This document shows positions 8,387-17,054 of a stretch of 64,000 bases of DNA, one piece after another. Under the pieces are notes generated by a model, which did no database searches, was not told the origin of the DNA, and was given only the letters and a program-made list of their open reading frames with translations. Position 1 is the stretch's first letter, and the number at the start of each line of letters is the position of its first letter. The translations under genes were made by a program, and so were the position numbers. The stretch lies in contig CAVWPR010000024.1 in NCBI GenBank assembly GCA_963756815.1, positions 62,001 to 126,000 of the forward strand. Reading direction: 5' to 3'. Source of the stretch: JAENVU01 sp963756815. Its GTDB lineage: Bacteria; Actinomycetota; Acidimicrobiia; IMCC26256; JAENVU01.

Positions 8387-9085
8387 ATGGTCGTCGGGCT
8401 CGCCTTCCTCGCCACCGCGGTGGCGACGCTCTTCGCGCAGGCGACGCTCGTGCGGTTCACGCGCAGCCACCGGCCCCAGGACCGGGCGTGGACGATCGCC
8501 CTGGCGCTGTTCGCCCTGGCATCCGCCGCCCTCGCCACCGGCGTCTCCACGGGATGGGACAACGGCACCTTCCGGGTGTTCTTCCTCCTGGGCGCGGTGC
8601 TCTCGGTGCCCTGGCTCGCGTTGGGGACGGTCCACCTCCTCGCCCGCCCCGCCATCGGTCGGCGCACCGAGCGGGCGCTCGTGTTCCTGAGCGGGCTCGC
8701 GACGGGCGTGCTGCTGGCGGCTCCGATGCACACGGTCCACGGGACGGCCATCCCGGTGGGCAAGGAGGTGTTCGGCGCGTTCCCGCGCGTGCTCGCCGCG
8801 GTGGGGAGCGGGGTGGGCGCCACCGTGATCGTGGTCGGCGCAGTGGTGTCCGCGGTGCGGTTCGCACGCGCTCGTGACACGCCCGGGCACGGGCGCCGAG
8901 CGCTCGCGAACATCCTGATCGCCCTCGGGACGCTGGTGCTCTCGAGCGGGGGGCTCATCCAGGGCGTGGCGGGCAAGGACGAGGCGTTCGTGCTCACCCT
9001 CGCCGTCGGCATCTCCGTGATCTACGCGGGATTTCTCTGTGCCGCGCACACTGCGCGGCGCCCGGACGGGGTCGCGACGGGCTGA
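8387..9085 (+). CDS. seven-helix integral membrane protein, unknown function
   Basis: The ATG at 8387 gives 232 residues with seven hydrophobic segments: VVGLAFLATAVATLFAQATL, AWTIALALFALASAALATGV, VFFLLGAVLSVPWLALGTV, ALVFLSGLATGVLLAAPM, GVGATVIVVGAVVSAV, ALANILIALGTLVLSSGGLI and LAVGISVIYAGFLCAA. No catalytic motif stands out. The frame is open for a long way upstream, but that part is antisense to rex. It is divergent from rex and shares the region holding the Rex operator, so redox regulation is plausible. I do not recognise the family. Confidence 0.7.
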   Translation: MVVGLAFLATAVATLFAQATLVRFTRSHRPQDRAWTIALALFALASAALATGVSTGWDNGTFRVFFLLGAVLSVPWLALGTVHLLARPAIGRRTERALVFLSGLATGVLLAAPMHTVHGTAIPVGKEVFGAFPRVLAAVGSGVGATVIVVGAVVSAVRFARARDTPGHGRRALANILIALGTLVLSSGGLIQGVAGKDEAFVLTLAVGISVIYAGFLCAAHTARRPDGVATG

Positions 9086-9102
9086 GAGCCCGGTGCGGGC
9101 TC
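9086..9102. terminator. hairpin terminator between convergent genes
   Basis: Immediately after the stop of the 7-TM gene, GAGCCCG and CGGGCTC form a perfect 7-bp stem with a 3-nt loop. There is no strong T-run on either side. It lies between convergent genes, so it may end transcripts in both directions. Confidence 0.5.
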
Positions 9103-9146
9103 CTGGCGACAATTCGAGCGGAGCCCAGCACGCGCCACTGTCGGCC

Positions 9147-10616
9147 TCAGAGATCGTCGACGGGGATGCGCAATGCCCGGCGCACGACCTTGCCCGACTG
9201 GTTGCGTGGCAGGGCGTCGACCAGGTGGACGGTCGTCGGCACCTTGTAGCGCGCCAGCCGGCGCGCGACGTGATCGCGCACCGACGCGAGGCTGGGCACG
9301 GCGCCCGGACGCGGCACGAGGACCGCGGCCACGGCCTCGCCGGTGCGAGGGCTCGGGATGCCGATGACCGCGGCGTCGACGACGTCGGGATGCGTCCGCA
9401 GCACCTCCTCCACCTCGGCCGGGTACACGTTGAAGCCCGAGACGATGACGAGATCCTTCATCCGGTCCACCAGGCTGAGGAACCCGTCGTCGTCGGAGAC
9501 GGCGACGTCGCCGGTCCGCAGCCAGCCGTCGACGAGCACGCGGGCCGTCGCCTCCGGATCATCCCAATAGCCCACGAAGACGTTCGGGCCTCGGACCCAG
9601 ATCTCGCCGGGGTCACCGACAGCGGCGTCACCGCCGTCCGCGTCGACCAGCCGCACGTCGACACCCGGGAGAGGCGGGCCGATCGATCCCCAGTGCGGTC
9701 GGCGGTCGATCGCGGTCGTCGACACGATCGGTGCCGCCTCCGTGAGCCCGTAGCCCTCGGAGATCGTCACGCCGAACCGGTCGAGGAAGGCGCCGGCGGT
9801 GGTGACGGGCAGCTCGGCCGCACCCGCGACCGCGAGCCGCACGGAGCGGAACGTGTCGGCCGGCGCCTCGTGCTCCGACAGCTCGAGCAACGCGTCGAAC
9901 ATCGCGGGCACTCCGGCGAAGATCGTCACGCCGTGCCGACGGACCAGATCGGCGGCCCGGCCGGCGTCGAACTGCGCCAGCAGCACCGAGCGCATCCCGC
10001 CCGCCAGCGCGACACCGAGCGCGACGTTCAGGCCGAAGACGTGGAAGAACGGGAGCGTCGCGAGTCCGACATCCTCGGCCGCGACCCGTAGTCCCGGATG
10101 TGACTGCACCTGTCCGATGTTGGCGGCCAGGTTGCCGTGGGTGAGCATCGCCGCGCGCGGCGCGCCGGCGGTCCCCGAGGTGAAGAGCAGGACCGCGAGC
10201 TCCGCGTCGTCGCGTTCCACCTCGGCCGCCATCGGCTCCGCCACGGGCAGCGCGTCGGCCGCGGTCGCGCCCGGGAGCCCCAACAGGTGCTCGGCACCCG
10301 CCCCGCACACGAGCGACCGGGCGCCGATGCGCTCGAGCTCGCTCCCGAGGGCCACCGCCGGGGTCGACGGGTTCATCGGCACCGCCACCGCGCCGCACCA
10401 CAGCGCACCGACATAGGTGCGGACGAACGTCAGGTCGTTCCACGCCGCGATTGCGACCCGGTCGCCCGGCGCGATACCAGCGGCGGCGAGGCTCCCGGCC
10501 GTCGCCGCGGCGAGCCCGGCGAGCTCCGCGAAGGTCGTCTCGCCGTCGTCGTCCACGACCGCCACCGCATCCGGTCGGAGCTGGACGTGCCGGAGCAGCA
10601 GCGAGACGAGGTTCAC
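9147..10616 (-). CDS. AMP-binding acyl-CoA synthetase / ligase
   Basis: This 489-residue member of the ANL superfamily activates a carboxylic acid as acyl-AMP and then transfers it to CoA. The motifs in order are the P-loop LLFTSGTAGAPRAAMLTHGN, the substrate-pocket stretch SEGYGLTEAAP, GDVAVSDDDGFLSLVDRMKD with the hinge residue, and VSGFNVYPAEVEEVL. The catalytic lysine lies near the C-terminus in RNQSGKVVRRAL. Substrate length cannot be read from sequence; a medium- or long-chain acid is likely. A 24-bp palindrome lies 46 bp upstream of the start. Confidence 0.85.
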   Translation of the reverse strand: MNLVSLLLRHVQLRPDAVAVVDDDGETTFAELAGLAAATAGSLAAAGIAPGDRVAIAAWNDLTFVRTYVGALWCGAVAVPMNPSTPAVALGSELERIGARSLVCGAGAEHLLGLPGATAADALPVAEPMAAEVERDDAELAVLLFTSGTAGAPRAAMLTHGNLAANIGQVQSHPGLRVAAEDVGLATLPFFHVFGLNVALGVALAGGMRSVLLAQFDAGRAADLVRRHGVTIFAGVPAMFDALLELSEHEAPADTFRSVRLAVAGAAELPVTTAGAFLDRFGVTISEGYGLTEAAPIVSTTAIDRRPHWGSIGPPLPGVDVRLVDADGGDAAVGDPGEIWVRGPNVFVGYWDDPEATARVLVDGWLRTGDVAVSDDDGFLSLVDRMKDLVIVSGFNVYPAEVEEVLRTHPDVVDAAVIGIPSPRTGEAVAAVLVPRPGAVPSLASVRDHVARRLARYKVPTTVHLVDALPRNQSGKVVRRALRIPVDDL

Positions 10617-10661
10617 GGGTCGAGATTGTTGCAGCTGGGCCTCGGGGCGCCCCCAAGGGGC

Positions 10662-10685
10662 GGATCCCGGACGCGTCCGGGATCC
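10662..10685. promoter_or_regulatory. perfect 24-bp palindrome, candidate operator
   Basis: GGATCCCGGACG is followed directly by its exact reverse complement. It lies 46 bp upstream of the acyl-CoA synthetase start on the minus strand and 110 bp upstream of the divergent CAP gene. A run of six A's follows on the plus strand. Position and perfect dyad symmetry suit a homodimeric repressor site. A cruciform or terminator role is less likely, because no T-run follows it in either direction of outgoing transcription. Confidence 0.45.
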
Positions 10686-10794
10686 CCGGGGAAAAAAGGG
10701 GTCATCCGACCCTCAAGCCGGGCGACGTCCCGGCCGATGACAGGAGCGTTCCACATCACCGAAGGGAGAAGCGGGCGGAGATGGGGAGGCACCG

Positions 10795-11442
10795 ATGCGG
10801 TACCGAAAGGCGATCAGCGGCTTCGTCGCCGCGCTGTGCGTCGCCGGAACGCTGGCAGTCCTGTCGCCACCGGCAGGCGCGGTCAACGACCCCGGCGCCG
10901 AGGGCGACTTCGTCGCCCGCACCAACTCACTCCGAGCATCCAGGGGGCTTCCGGGGCTCTCGGTCAACGGCACCCTCGCAGCCAAGGCCCGCAACTGGGC
11001 CGAGCACATGGCTGCGGTCGGCGCCATCAGCCATTCGAACCTCTCCGACGGCGCGCCACCGGAATGGCAGCGCCTGGGGGAGAACGTCGGACGGGGTCCC
11101 AGCGTGGACGCCATCCACAACGCGCTCGTCGCGTCACCTGACCACTACGCCAATCTCACAGATCCGGGGTTCCAGTCGATAGGAGTGGGTGTCGTGAACG
11201 CCAACGGGACGTATTACGTCGCCGAGGTGTTCATGGAATCAGCCTCCCAGCCCGCCCCAAGCGCACCCGCACCGAGGGCTGCAACCCCGAGTCGGGGGAT
11301 CACGCGGTCGGCGCCACCGGCGCCGACCGCGCCCCCGACGACCACGCTCCCGCCGACTCCGTCGACGACCGTGCCCACCTACGTGACGGTGACGCCGTAC
11401 CGGCGCTCGCTCGAGATGCAGGGCGTCTACCGGGTCTTCTGA
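10795..11442 (+). CDS. secreted CAP/SCP-domain protein
   Basis: The 215-residue product begins with a signal peptide (basic MRYRKA, then a hydrophobic core to AGA about residue 28). A CAP domain follows, with FVARTNSLRASRGLPGL, LAAKARNWAEHMAAVGAISH, RLGENVG and DPGFQSIGVGVV, the usual CAP signatures. The last about 70 residues are rich in Pro, Thr and Ala, probably a flexible linker to the wall or outside. Bacterial CAP proteins are exported; their activity is mostly unknown. It precedes the ECF sigma/anti-sigma pair. Confidence 0.8.
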   Translation: MRYRKAISGFVAALCVAGTLAVLSPPAGAVNDPGAEGDFVARTNSLRASRGLPGLSVNGTLAAKARNWAEHMAAVGAISHSNLSDGAPPEWQRLGENVGRGPSVDAIHNALVASPDHYANLTDPGFQSIGVGVVNANGTYYVAEVFMESASQPAPSAPAPRAATPSRGITRSAPPAPTAPPTTTLPPTPSTTVPTYVTVTPYRRSLEMQGVYRVF

Positions 11443-11537
11443 TCGGGTAGACCGCACGGCATCAGCCGTCATCCGTCGACCCGTTCGGTGCCGAACCCTC
11501 GGCATGCACACCTCGACGAGTCGCGCCCGGGTCCCCG

Positions 11538-12128
11538 ATGCCACCGGCTGACGTGAACGGACGCCGGCTCGACGAGCTCGACGACGCCGCCCTCGTCACC
11601 GAGGTCGTGGCCCGCCGTCCCGAGGCCGTCGAGATCCTCTGGCGCCGTCACGGCAGCGCGGTCCTCGGGGTCGCCCGGCGCGTGACCGGGACGCCGGCCA
11701 TGGCCGAGGAGGTCCTCCAGGAGGTCTTCCTCCGGCTGTGGCGGGCACCCGAGCGCTTCGATCCCACACGCGGCGCCCTGCGGTCGTTCCTCCTCATGGA
11801 GGCCAACGGACGCGCCGTCGACGCGGTGCGCTCGGACGTCGCTCGCCGCGGCCTCGAGACCCGGACCCGGGCCCAGGACCGTACCGATGCCGACCCCGTG
11901 GCCGCCGAGGTCTGGGACATCGCGATGGCCGAGCACCTCCGCGGCGCGCTCGACGCCCTGTCCGACGGCGAGCGCGAGGCGATCGAGCTCGCCTATTACG
12001 GCCATCACCCCTACAAGGAGGTCGCGGTCATCCTGGGAGTGCCGGAGGGAACGGTGAAGAGCCGGATCCGGTCAGGACTTTCCCGCATGCGCGACCGGTT
12101 GGTCGCCGTGGACCTCGGAGATCAGTGA
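11538..12128 (+). CDS. ECF RNA polymerase sigma factor (SigK-like)
   Basis: The 196-residue protein has sigma region 2 (EILWRRHGSAVLGVARRVTG, AEEVLQEVFLRLWRAPERFD) and region 4 (REAIELAYYGHHPYKEVA, GVPEGTVKSRIRSGLSRMR). The region-4 stretch resembles the SigK/SigL group that is controlled by RskA-type anti-sigma factors. Its TGA overlaps the ATG of the anti-sigma gene (TGATG), so the two are translationally coupled. Confidence 0.92.
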   Translation: MPPADVNGRRLDELDDAALVTEVVARRPEAVEILWRRHGSAVLGVARRVTGTPAMAEEVLQEVFLRLWRAPERFDPTRGALRSFLLMEANGRAVDAVRSDVARRGLETRTRAQDRTDADPVAAEVWDIAMAEHLRGALDALSDGEREAIELAYYGHHPYKEVAVILGVPEGTVKSRIRSGLSRMRDRLVAVDLGDQ

Positions 12129-12847
12129 TGAGCACAACCGACGAGCCCCAAGACCCGGACGAGCTGCGCGAGCTGCTCGGAGCATTCGCGCTCGGCGCGC
12201 TCGACGAGGACGAGCGCGCGCAGGTGGAGGACCACGTCCTCCACGACGCGGACGCCCGCGCCGAGCTCCACTCGCTCGAGCACGCGGTCGCGTGGCTCGG
12301 TCACGCGTCGCCGCGGCCGAGTGAGGCGTCGTGGGACGCGGTACGCGCCGAGATGGCGCGCGACCTCGCCGCCGACGCCGAACGAGCCGACGCGGCGCCC
12401 GCCCCGGTGGTCGACCTCGCGTCCCGTCGCCGCTCCCGTCCGCGCTGGCAGCGGCTGACCGCCGCCGCGGCGGCGGTCGCGCTCGTGCTCGGGTTCGGCG
12501 TGGCGATGCTCAGCGTGTTCTCGGCCGGTGACGGTTCGAGCGCCACGACGGTCGCGCTCGCCGCACCCGACGGCCACGTCGCGGCGACCGCCCGCCTGCA
12601 CACCGACGGCTCCGGCACGATCGTCCGGTCGTCACTCCCACCGGCGCCGGCCGGCCACGAGTACCAACTCTGGTCCCAGGCCGACGCCACCGCGGCGATG
12701 CACTCCGCCGGCCTGCTCGGTACCGACCCCGACGGTCACCGGATCCGGATCCCGGCGCACAGTCACCGCATGGCGATCAGCGTCGAGCCGACCGGCGGCA
12801 GCCGTGAGCCGACCACCGCGCCGGTCGCGGTGAGCAGCGCACTCTGA
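12128..12847 (+). CDS. RskA-family membrane anti-sigma factor
   Basis: The 239-residue protein has an N-terminal cytoplasmic domain (LRELLGAFALGALDEDERAQ) that binds the sigma factor. One transmembrane helix follows (LTAAAAAVALVLGFGVAMLS), then an extracytoplasmic RskA C-terminal domain with its hallmark LPPAPAGHEYQLW. Such proteins hold the sigma factor at the membrane until regulated proteolysis. No zinc HxxxCxxC motif is present, as usual for RskA. It is coupled to the sigma gene just upstream. Confidence 0.9.
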   Translation: MSTTDEPQDPDELRELLGAFALGALDEDERAQVEDHVLHDADARAELHSLEHAVAWLGHASPRPSEASWDAVRAEMARDLAADAERADAAPAPVVDLASRRRSRPRWQRLTAAAAAVALVLGFGVAMLSVFSAGDGSSATTVALAAPDGHVAATARLHTDGSGTIVRSSLPPAPAGHEYQLWSQADATAAMHSAGLLGTDPDGHRIRIPAHSHRMAISVEPTGGSREPTTAPVAVSSAL

Positions 12848-12868
12848 CCTCGGCGTCGGGCTCCCCCG

Positions 12869-12961
12869 CTACGGGTTGAGGTGCACCACGAACTGGAGCA
12901 CACCGGCGAGCAGGATCGCGACGAGCAGGGCGACGATCGCGATCGTGGTTCCGGGCCTCAT
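12869..12961 (-). CDS. 30-residue single-pass membrane microprotein
   Basis: ATG 12961 opens a 30-codon frame whose product is almost entirely one helix (TIAIVALLVAILLAGVLQF), with MRPG at the start and VHLNP at the end. Its ATG overlaps the natural TGA of the SAM hydrolase frame (ATGA) once the break near 12995 is allowed for. In the sequence as given it is instead fused in frame to the hydrolase. Function unknown. Confidence 0.45.
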   Translation of the reverse strand: MRPGTTIAIVALLVAILLAGVLQFVVHLNP

Positions 12962-13780
12962 GCGTCCACCCCCGGCGGTACGAGCGTGACGCGCCGAGCC
13001 GGCGCGCAGCCCGCAGTCGATCGCGGCGGACTTCCGGTCGAGCGCGAGCGCGAGCAGCCCGTACGAGTCGACGAGCAGCACGAGCTCCGACGGCTTGGCG
13101 TCGGCGTAGGTGTGCACCCATCGCGCCTGACGCGCGGTGGAGCCGAACCGGACCTCGAGGTGGGCGCCGGGCCGCACGCCGAGCTGGCCCAGCTCGTCGG
13201 GATCCACGTTGAGCTGGCAGTTGCCGTACCGGTCGACCCACCAGACCTCGCCGACGAGCGTCCCGTGCTCCACGTTGGGCAGCGGCACCAGCCCCGGGGT
13301 CAACGAGACGGGATCGATCTCGTCACCGAGCTCGCCGAGCTCGACGCCACTGGCGAGGAACCCGGCCGCGGGCGCGAGCACGTCGCGCCCGGCGAACGTC
13401 GGGCCCGGCGCGGCCAGCTGGTACTCCTCGTTCGTGAGCGAGATCACGCGTGTCGCACCGCCGATCATCGCGACTGCCGGCGCGAGCAGCCCGTTGTCGG
13501 GCCCGAGCAGGATCCCCGACTCGGTCTCGACGGCGACCGCGCGCCGATCGGTGCCCACACCCGGGTCGACGACCGCGAGGACGAGCCCGTCGGGGAGGTA
13601 CTGGACCGCGCGCACGAGCGTCAGCGCGCCGGCGCGGATGTCGTGCGGCGGAACCTCGTGACTGACGTCGACGATCGTGAGCTCCGGTGCGAGGCCGAGC
13701 ATGACCGCCTTGCACACGCCGACGAACTCGTCCGCGTATCCGTAGTCGGACAGGAACGAGACGGTCCGGGGCGGCGACAC
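12958..13780 (-). CDS. SAM hydroxide adenosyltransferase (DUF62), frame break near 12995
   Basis: This family splits S-adenosylmethionine with water to adenosine and methionine. From GTG 13780 the protein begins VSPPRTVSFLSDYGYADEFV with the catalytic Asp of FLSDYG. IVDVSHEVPPHDIRAGA, VVDPGVGTDRRAVAVE and LLGPDNGLLAPA, all family motifs, follow, then DRYGNCQLNV. Near the end GLRAGS runs into off-family residues. One frame over, the sequence reads RVTLVPPGVDA and stops at 12958, so a single indel around 12993-13000 is inferred. As read without correction the frame continues to 12869. Confidence 0.8.
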
Positions 13781-13827
13781 GTCGACGACGGTAGCGGTGC
13801 ACCACCGCCCCCGCCGGGTCGAGCCGA

Positions 13828-14631
13828 CTACTGCTGGCCGAGCTCGCGCGACCGGCGGGTCGCGGCGCTGACGGCCTCGAGCACGGCCGCCCGCATCGCA
13901 CCCACCTCGAGCGCCCGCAAACCCGCGGCCGTGGTGCCCCCGGGTGAGGTCACCGCCGCCCGCAGCTGCTCGGCCGTGTCCCCGGAGTCGGTGAGCATCA
14001 CGCCGGCACCGCGGATCGTGCCGTGCACCAGCGCGGTGGCGACGTCGCGCGGGAGACCGTTGAGGACGCCGGCCTCGATCATCGCCTCGGCGAGCAGGAA
14101 CACGTACGCGGGCCCCGAGCCGGACAGCCCCGTCACCGCGTCGAGCGCCGGCTCGGACACCTCGACGACGGAGCCGACCGCGCCGAGCACGCGGCACGCG
14201 GTCTCGACGTGCACGTCGGTGGCGTGCGTGCCGCGCGCCACCGCGGCCACGCCCTCACGGACCAGCGCGGGTGTGTTCGGCATCGCCCGCACGACCGGCC
14301 GCCCCGGGATCGCGGTCTCGATCGCCGCGATCGGGACCCCGGCCGCGATCGAGAGCACGAGCGTGTCGGCGTCGAGCGCGGCCGACGCCGCGTCGAGCAC
14401 CGCGGCCACGTCGGCGGGCTTGACCGCCACGACCACGACATCGGTGTCCCCGACCACCCACGGGGCACTGGGCGCGGTCCGCACCCCGGGCAGGAGCGAC
14501 TCGATCTCGTGGCGCCGGGCCGCGTCGGCCTCGGCGACGGCGAGCGAGTCGGCGTCGAGCCCCGCGTCGAGCAGGCCGGCGACGAGCGCCGCGCCCATGC
14601 GGCCGCCCCCGAGGACGGCGATGCGATCCAT
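13828..14631 (-). CDS. proC: pyrroline-5-carboxylate reductase
   Basis: ProC makes proline from pyrroline-5-carboxylate using NAD(P)H. The 267-residue protein starts MDRIAVLGGGRMGAALVAGL (Rossmann fold). It has VVVAVKPADVAAVL, the core VRAMPNTPALVREG, and the C-terminal signature ALDAVTGLSGSGPAYVFLLA followed by TVAGA-like and SPGGTTAAGLRALE stretches. ATG 14631 is chosen, since residues upstream in the open frame are not ProC-like. The gene lies between the SAM hydrolase and the mshA-YbjN pair; a proC near mshA is also seen in mycobacteria. Confidence 0.95.
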   Translation of the reverse strand: MDRIAVLGGGRMGAALVAGLLDAGLDADSLAVAEADAARRHEIESLLPGVRTAPSAPWVVGDTDVVVVAVKPADVAAVLDAASAALDADTLVLSIAAGVPIAAIETAIPGRPVVRAMPNTPALVREGVAAVARGTHATDVHVETACRVLGAVGSVVEVSEPALDAVTGLSGSGPAYVFLLAEAMIEAGVLNGLPRDVATALVHGTIRGAGVMLTDSGDTAEQLRAAVTSPGGTTAAGLRALEVGAMRAAVLEAVSAATRRSRELGQQ

Positions 14632-14681
14632 CCGGCGGAGGCTATTGGCGCGGTGCCGCCGCGCTGCGCACTCCGGAACGC

Positions 14682-14754
14682 GAGAGGGCCCGGGGTCCCG
14701 TGGCCGGCTCCGCACTTCCCCGAACGGAGTGGCCGGTGGGACCCCGGGCCTCTC
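14682..14754 (-). terminator. long hairpin downstream of the mshA-ybjN unit
   Basis: GAGAGGGCCCGGGGTCCC at 14682-14699 pairs with GGGACCCCGGGCCTCTC at 14738-14754, with one bulged G. A shorter CTCCG/CGGAG stem lies inside. It lies after the stop of the YbjN gene (14864) and before the proC start (14631), so it is probably the terminator of the upstream transcription unit. No long T-run follows. The rest of 14632-14863 shows nothing further that I can name. Confidence 0.55.
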
Positions 14755-14863
14755 ATTCCGATCACCCGTCGGCGGCCGGTCCCCGCACGATAGTGACGAA
14801 TGGTACGGAACGCAACTCGACGCAAACGAGAGGATCCTGAAGCCTCCGACCGTCGGCCGCGCG

Positions 14864-15312
14864 CTACCGGTAGGCGATCGTGACCGCGGCCTGGAACCAC
14901 CGCTCGGTCAGCTCGTAGAGCACGCCGACGATCCGGTCGAGCTCCTCGTCGGTCAGGTGCTCGAGCGCCACCCGGCCGGTCAGGTACACGTCACCGTCGG
15001 TCCCGAGGGAGAACCGAGCCCCGTAGAGGTCGTGGTTGCGCCGCAGCAGCCACGCGTGGAGCGCGGGCAGACGCGTCTCGTCGTCGGGCGCCGGGAGGAA
15101 GTACAGCTCGTACCGCAGGGTGCGCTGGTGGAGGTCGAAGTAGATCGTGGCCGCGTCGCGCCCGTCACAGCCGAAGCGCACGTACCAGCGGCAGAGCTCC
15201 GGGTCGTACTCGACGTGCTGGACCGCTCCTGGGCGGCCACCGGACCGAAGAGATGCGCGTCGATCAGGTCGTGCGCCGCCGCCAGTGTGGCGTCGTCGGG
15301 CGTCAGCGACAC
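14864..15312 (-). CDS. YbjN-domain protein (frame break near 15228)
   Basis: From GTG 15312 the product begins VSLTPDDATLAAAHDLIDAH. After LFGPVAAQ the family sequence continues in another frame as VQHVEYDPELCRWYVRFGCD, then ATIYFDLHQRTLRYELYFLP. The total is about 149 residues, normal for YbjN proteins, which resemble type III secretion chaperones in fold and have no settled function. In M. tuberculosis a YbjN gene (Rv0487) directly follows mshA (Rv0486), the same order as here. The start lies inside the end of mshA (10-bp overlap). Confidence 0.78.
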
Positions 15313-16535
15313 GAGACGGGTTCGCGCACCAACAGGTCCGCGTACAGCCGGCGGAGCCGGGCTGCGGTCATGCTCCAGCCGTAGCGGCGCGACGCGGCCT
15401 CCGCGTTGGCGCCCATCGCCCCCGCGCCGACGGGGTCGGCGAGCAGGCGTGCGATCGGCGCGGCGTAGTCGCCGGGGTCGCGGCTGTCCACGAGGTGGCC
15501 GGTCACGCCGTCGTCGACCAGCGAGGAGAGCCCACCCACCGCCGCGGCGACCACGGGGGTCCCGCACGCCGCGGCCTCGAGCGCCACCAGCCCGAAGGAC
15601 TCGCTGTGACTCGGGACGAGACACACGTCGACGGCGCGGTAGTAGCGCGCGAGATCGGCGTGCGACTGCGGGGGCACGAAGCGGACGCGGTCCGTCAGCC
15701 CGAGCTCGTCGACGAGCGCGTGCAGCCGGGCCAGCTCGGCCGGGCCGTCGGGGCCGCTCGGTCCACCGACCACGAGCAGGACCGCCGACGGGTCGCCGAG
15801 CTCGGCGAGCGCGGCGACGGCGAGCCCTGCGCCCTTCAGCGGTTGGATCCGGCCCGCGAACAGGAGCACCGGACCCGGTCCGAGGCCCAGCGCCGTGCGC
15901 TCCGCGACGCGAGCCGCCGGCGGAAGGGGGCGGAAGATCTCGTGATCGACGCCCGGCGCGACCACCTCGACGCGCCCGGCGTCGGCGCCGTACAGCATCG
16001 CCAGCTGACGCTGCTCGGCCTCGGTGGACGCGAGCATCAGGTCGGCGCACGCGACGATCTCGTGCTCGATGCGCGACCGCAGCGCGGGGTCGTCGTCGAT
16101 CCCGGCGTCGGCCTTCACGCGCGCCAGCGTGTGGAAGGTGGCGGCGAGGGGACGGTCGAGCTCGTGCTTGAGGCGGTGACCCACTGCGCCGGACACCCAG
16201 TAGTTCGCGTGGAACACGTCGTAGGGACCGTCGAGCTCGGTGCGCCGGATGGTCGCCTCGACCATCGGCTCCACGAGATCGATCAGGTCGTGCTTCGAGA
16301 CCGGCGCGGCGGGCCCGGCGTCGAGCTGGACCACGCGGAAGCCCGGTTCGACGTCGACCACCCCAGGGGCGTCGGCCCGCTCCCGCCGGACGAGGACGTC
16401 ACACTCCACCCCGGCCCGGGCGAGGGCGCTCGCCAGGGCGCGCACGTAGACGCTCATCCCTCCGCCGTCGCCCAGTCCGGGCTGGGCCAAGGGGGAGCTG
16501 TGAACGCTGAGGACGGCGAGACGACGACACGACAT
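15303..16535 (-). CDS. mshA: D-inositol-3-phosphate glycosyltransferase (mycothiol biosynthesis)
   Basis: MshA joins N-acetylglucosamine to 1L-inositol 1-phosphate, the first step of mycothiol. The 410-residue GT4-family protein has the MshA N-terminus (LAVLSVHSSPLAQPGLGDGG, then MSVYVRALASAL). It also has YDVFHANYWVSGAVGH, the donor-site motif LFAGRIQPLKGAGLAV and the EX7E motif in SHSESFGLVALEAAACGTPV. The following YbjN gene supports the assignment. Mycothiol as the main thiol places the organism within the Actinobacteria. Confidence 0.9.
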   Translation of the reverse strand: MSCRRLAVLSVHSSPLAQPGLGDGGGMSVYVRALASALARAGVECDVLVRRERADAPGVVDVEPGFRVVQLDAGPAAPVSKHDLIDLVEPMVEATIRRTELDGPYDVFHANYWVSGAVGHRLKHELDRPLAATFHTLARVKADAGIDDDPALRSRIEHEIVACADLMLASTEAEQRQLAMLYGADAGRVEVVAPGVDHEIFRPLPPAARVAERTALGLGPGPVLLFAGRIQPLKGAGLAVAALAELGDPSAVLLVVGGPSGPDGPAELARLHALVDELGLTDRVRFVPPQSHADLARYYRAVDVCLVPSHSESFGLVALEAAACGTPVVAAAVGGLSSLVDDGVTGHLVDSRDPGDYAAPIARLLADPVGAGAMGANAEAASRRYGWSMTAARLRRLYADLLVREPVSCR

Positions 16536-16664
16536 GGGGCCCGGCGATCCTAACGTCAGGGCTCCCGGGGTATTCCTGGCGACAGATCCGGAGGCGTTGT
16601 GGCGGCGGTGCCACGATCCGGGCCCGGAAGCCGGAGTCTCGGGTCCGGGTGGTGCGCGTGGCCC

Positions 16665-17054
16665 TCACCCCGCCCGGGCGCCGCCGGGTGTCTCAGTCTG
16701 GCCCTGCTGGTCCCGGAACGAGCGGTAGACGTCGAGCAGGGTCTGCTTCTGGCGCTCGGTGATCGAGGCGTCGTTGCGGATCGCGGCCTCGAGATCGGAC
16801 TCGGACGCCTCGTCCAGGATCCCCGCCCGCACGTAGAGGGTCTCGGCCGAGATGCGCAGACCCTTGGCGATGCCCTGGAGGATCTCCGCCGACGGCTTGC
16901 GCAGCCCCCGTTCGATCTGGCTGAGGTAGGGGTTGGAGATCCCCGCCAGCTCGCTCAGCTTGCGGAGCGAGAGCCGGTCCCGGCGCCGTTGGTCCCGGAT
17001 GAACTCGCCGAGATCGCGCAGGCGCGCCTCGACCGCGTCGGTCGGTGTGCTCAT
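16665..17054 (-). CDS. XRE-family helix-turn-helix regulator
   Basis: The 129-residue protein has a Cro/C1-type HTH at about residues 15-70 (LGEFIRDQRRRDRLSLRKLS, ELAGISNPYLSQIERGLRKP). A short helical C-terminus carries LYVRAGILDE. The HTH resembles that of mycobacterial Rv0474. Its ATG at 17054 overlaps the stop of the RsiG-like gene by 4 bp, so the two are co-translated. The target genes are not known. Confidence 0.85.
   Translation of the reverse strand: MSTPTDAVEARLRDLGEFIRDQRRRDRLSLRKLSELAGISNPYLSQIERGLRKPSAEILQGIAKGLRISAETLYVRAGILDEASESDLEAAIRNDASITERQKQTLLDVYRSFRDQQGQTETPGGARAG

Noticed and set aside
12869..16171. Very long plus-strand open frame opposite the SAM hydrolase, proC and mshA
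   Set aside because: High G+C keeps antisense frames open. The product has no family features, while the minus-strand genes are unmistakable.
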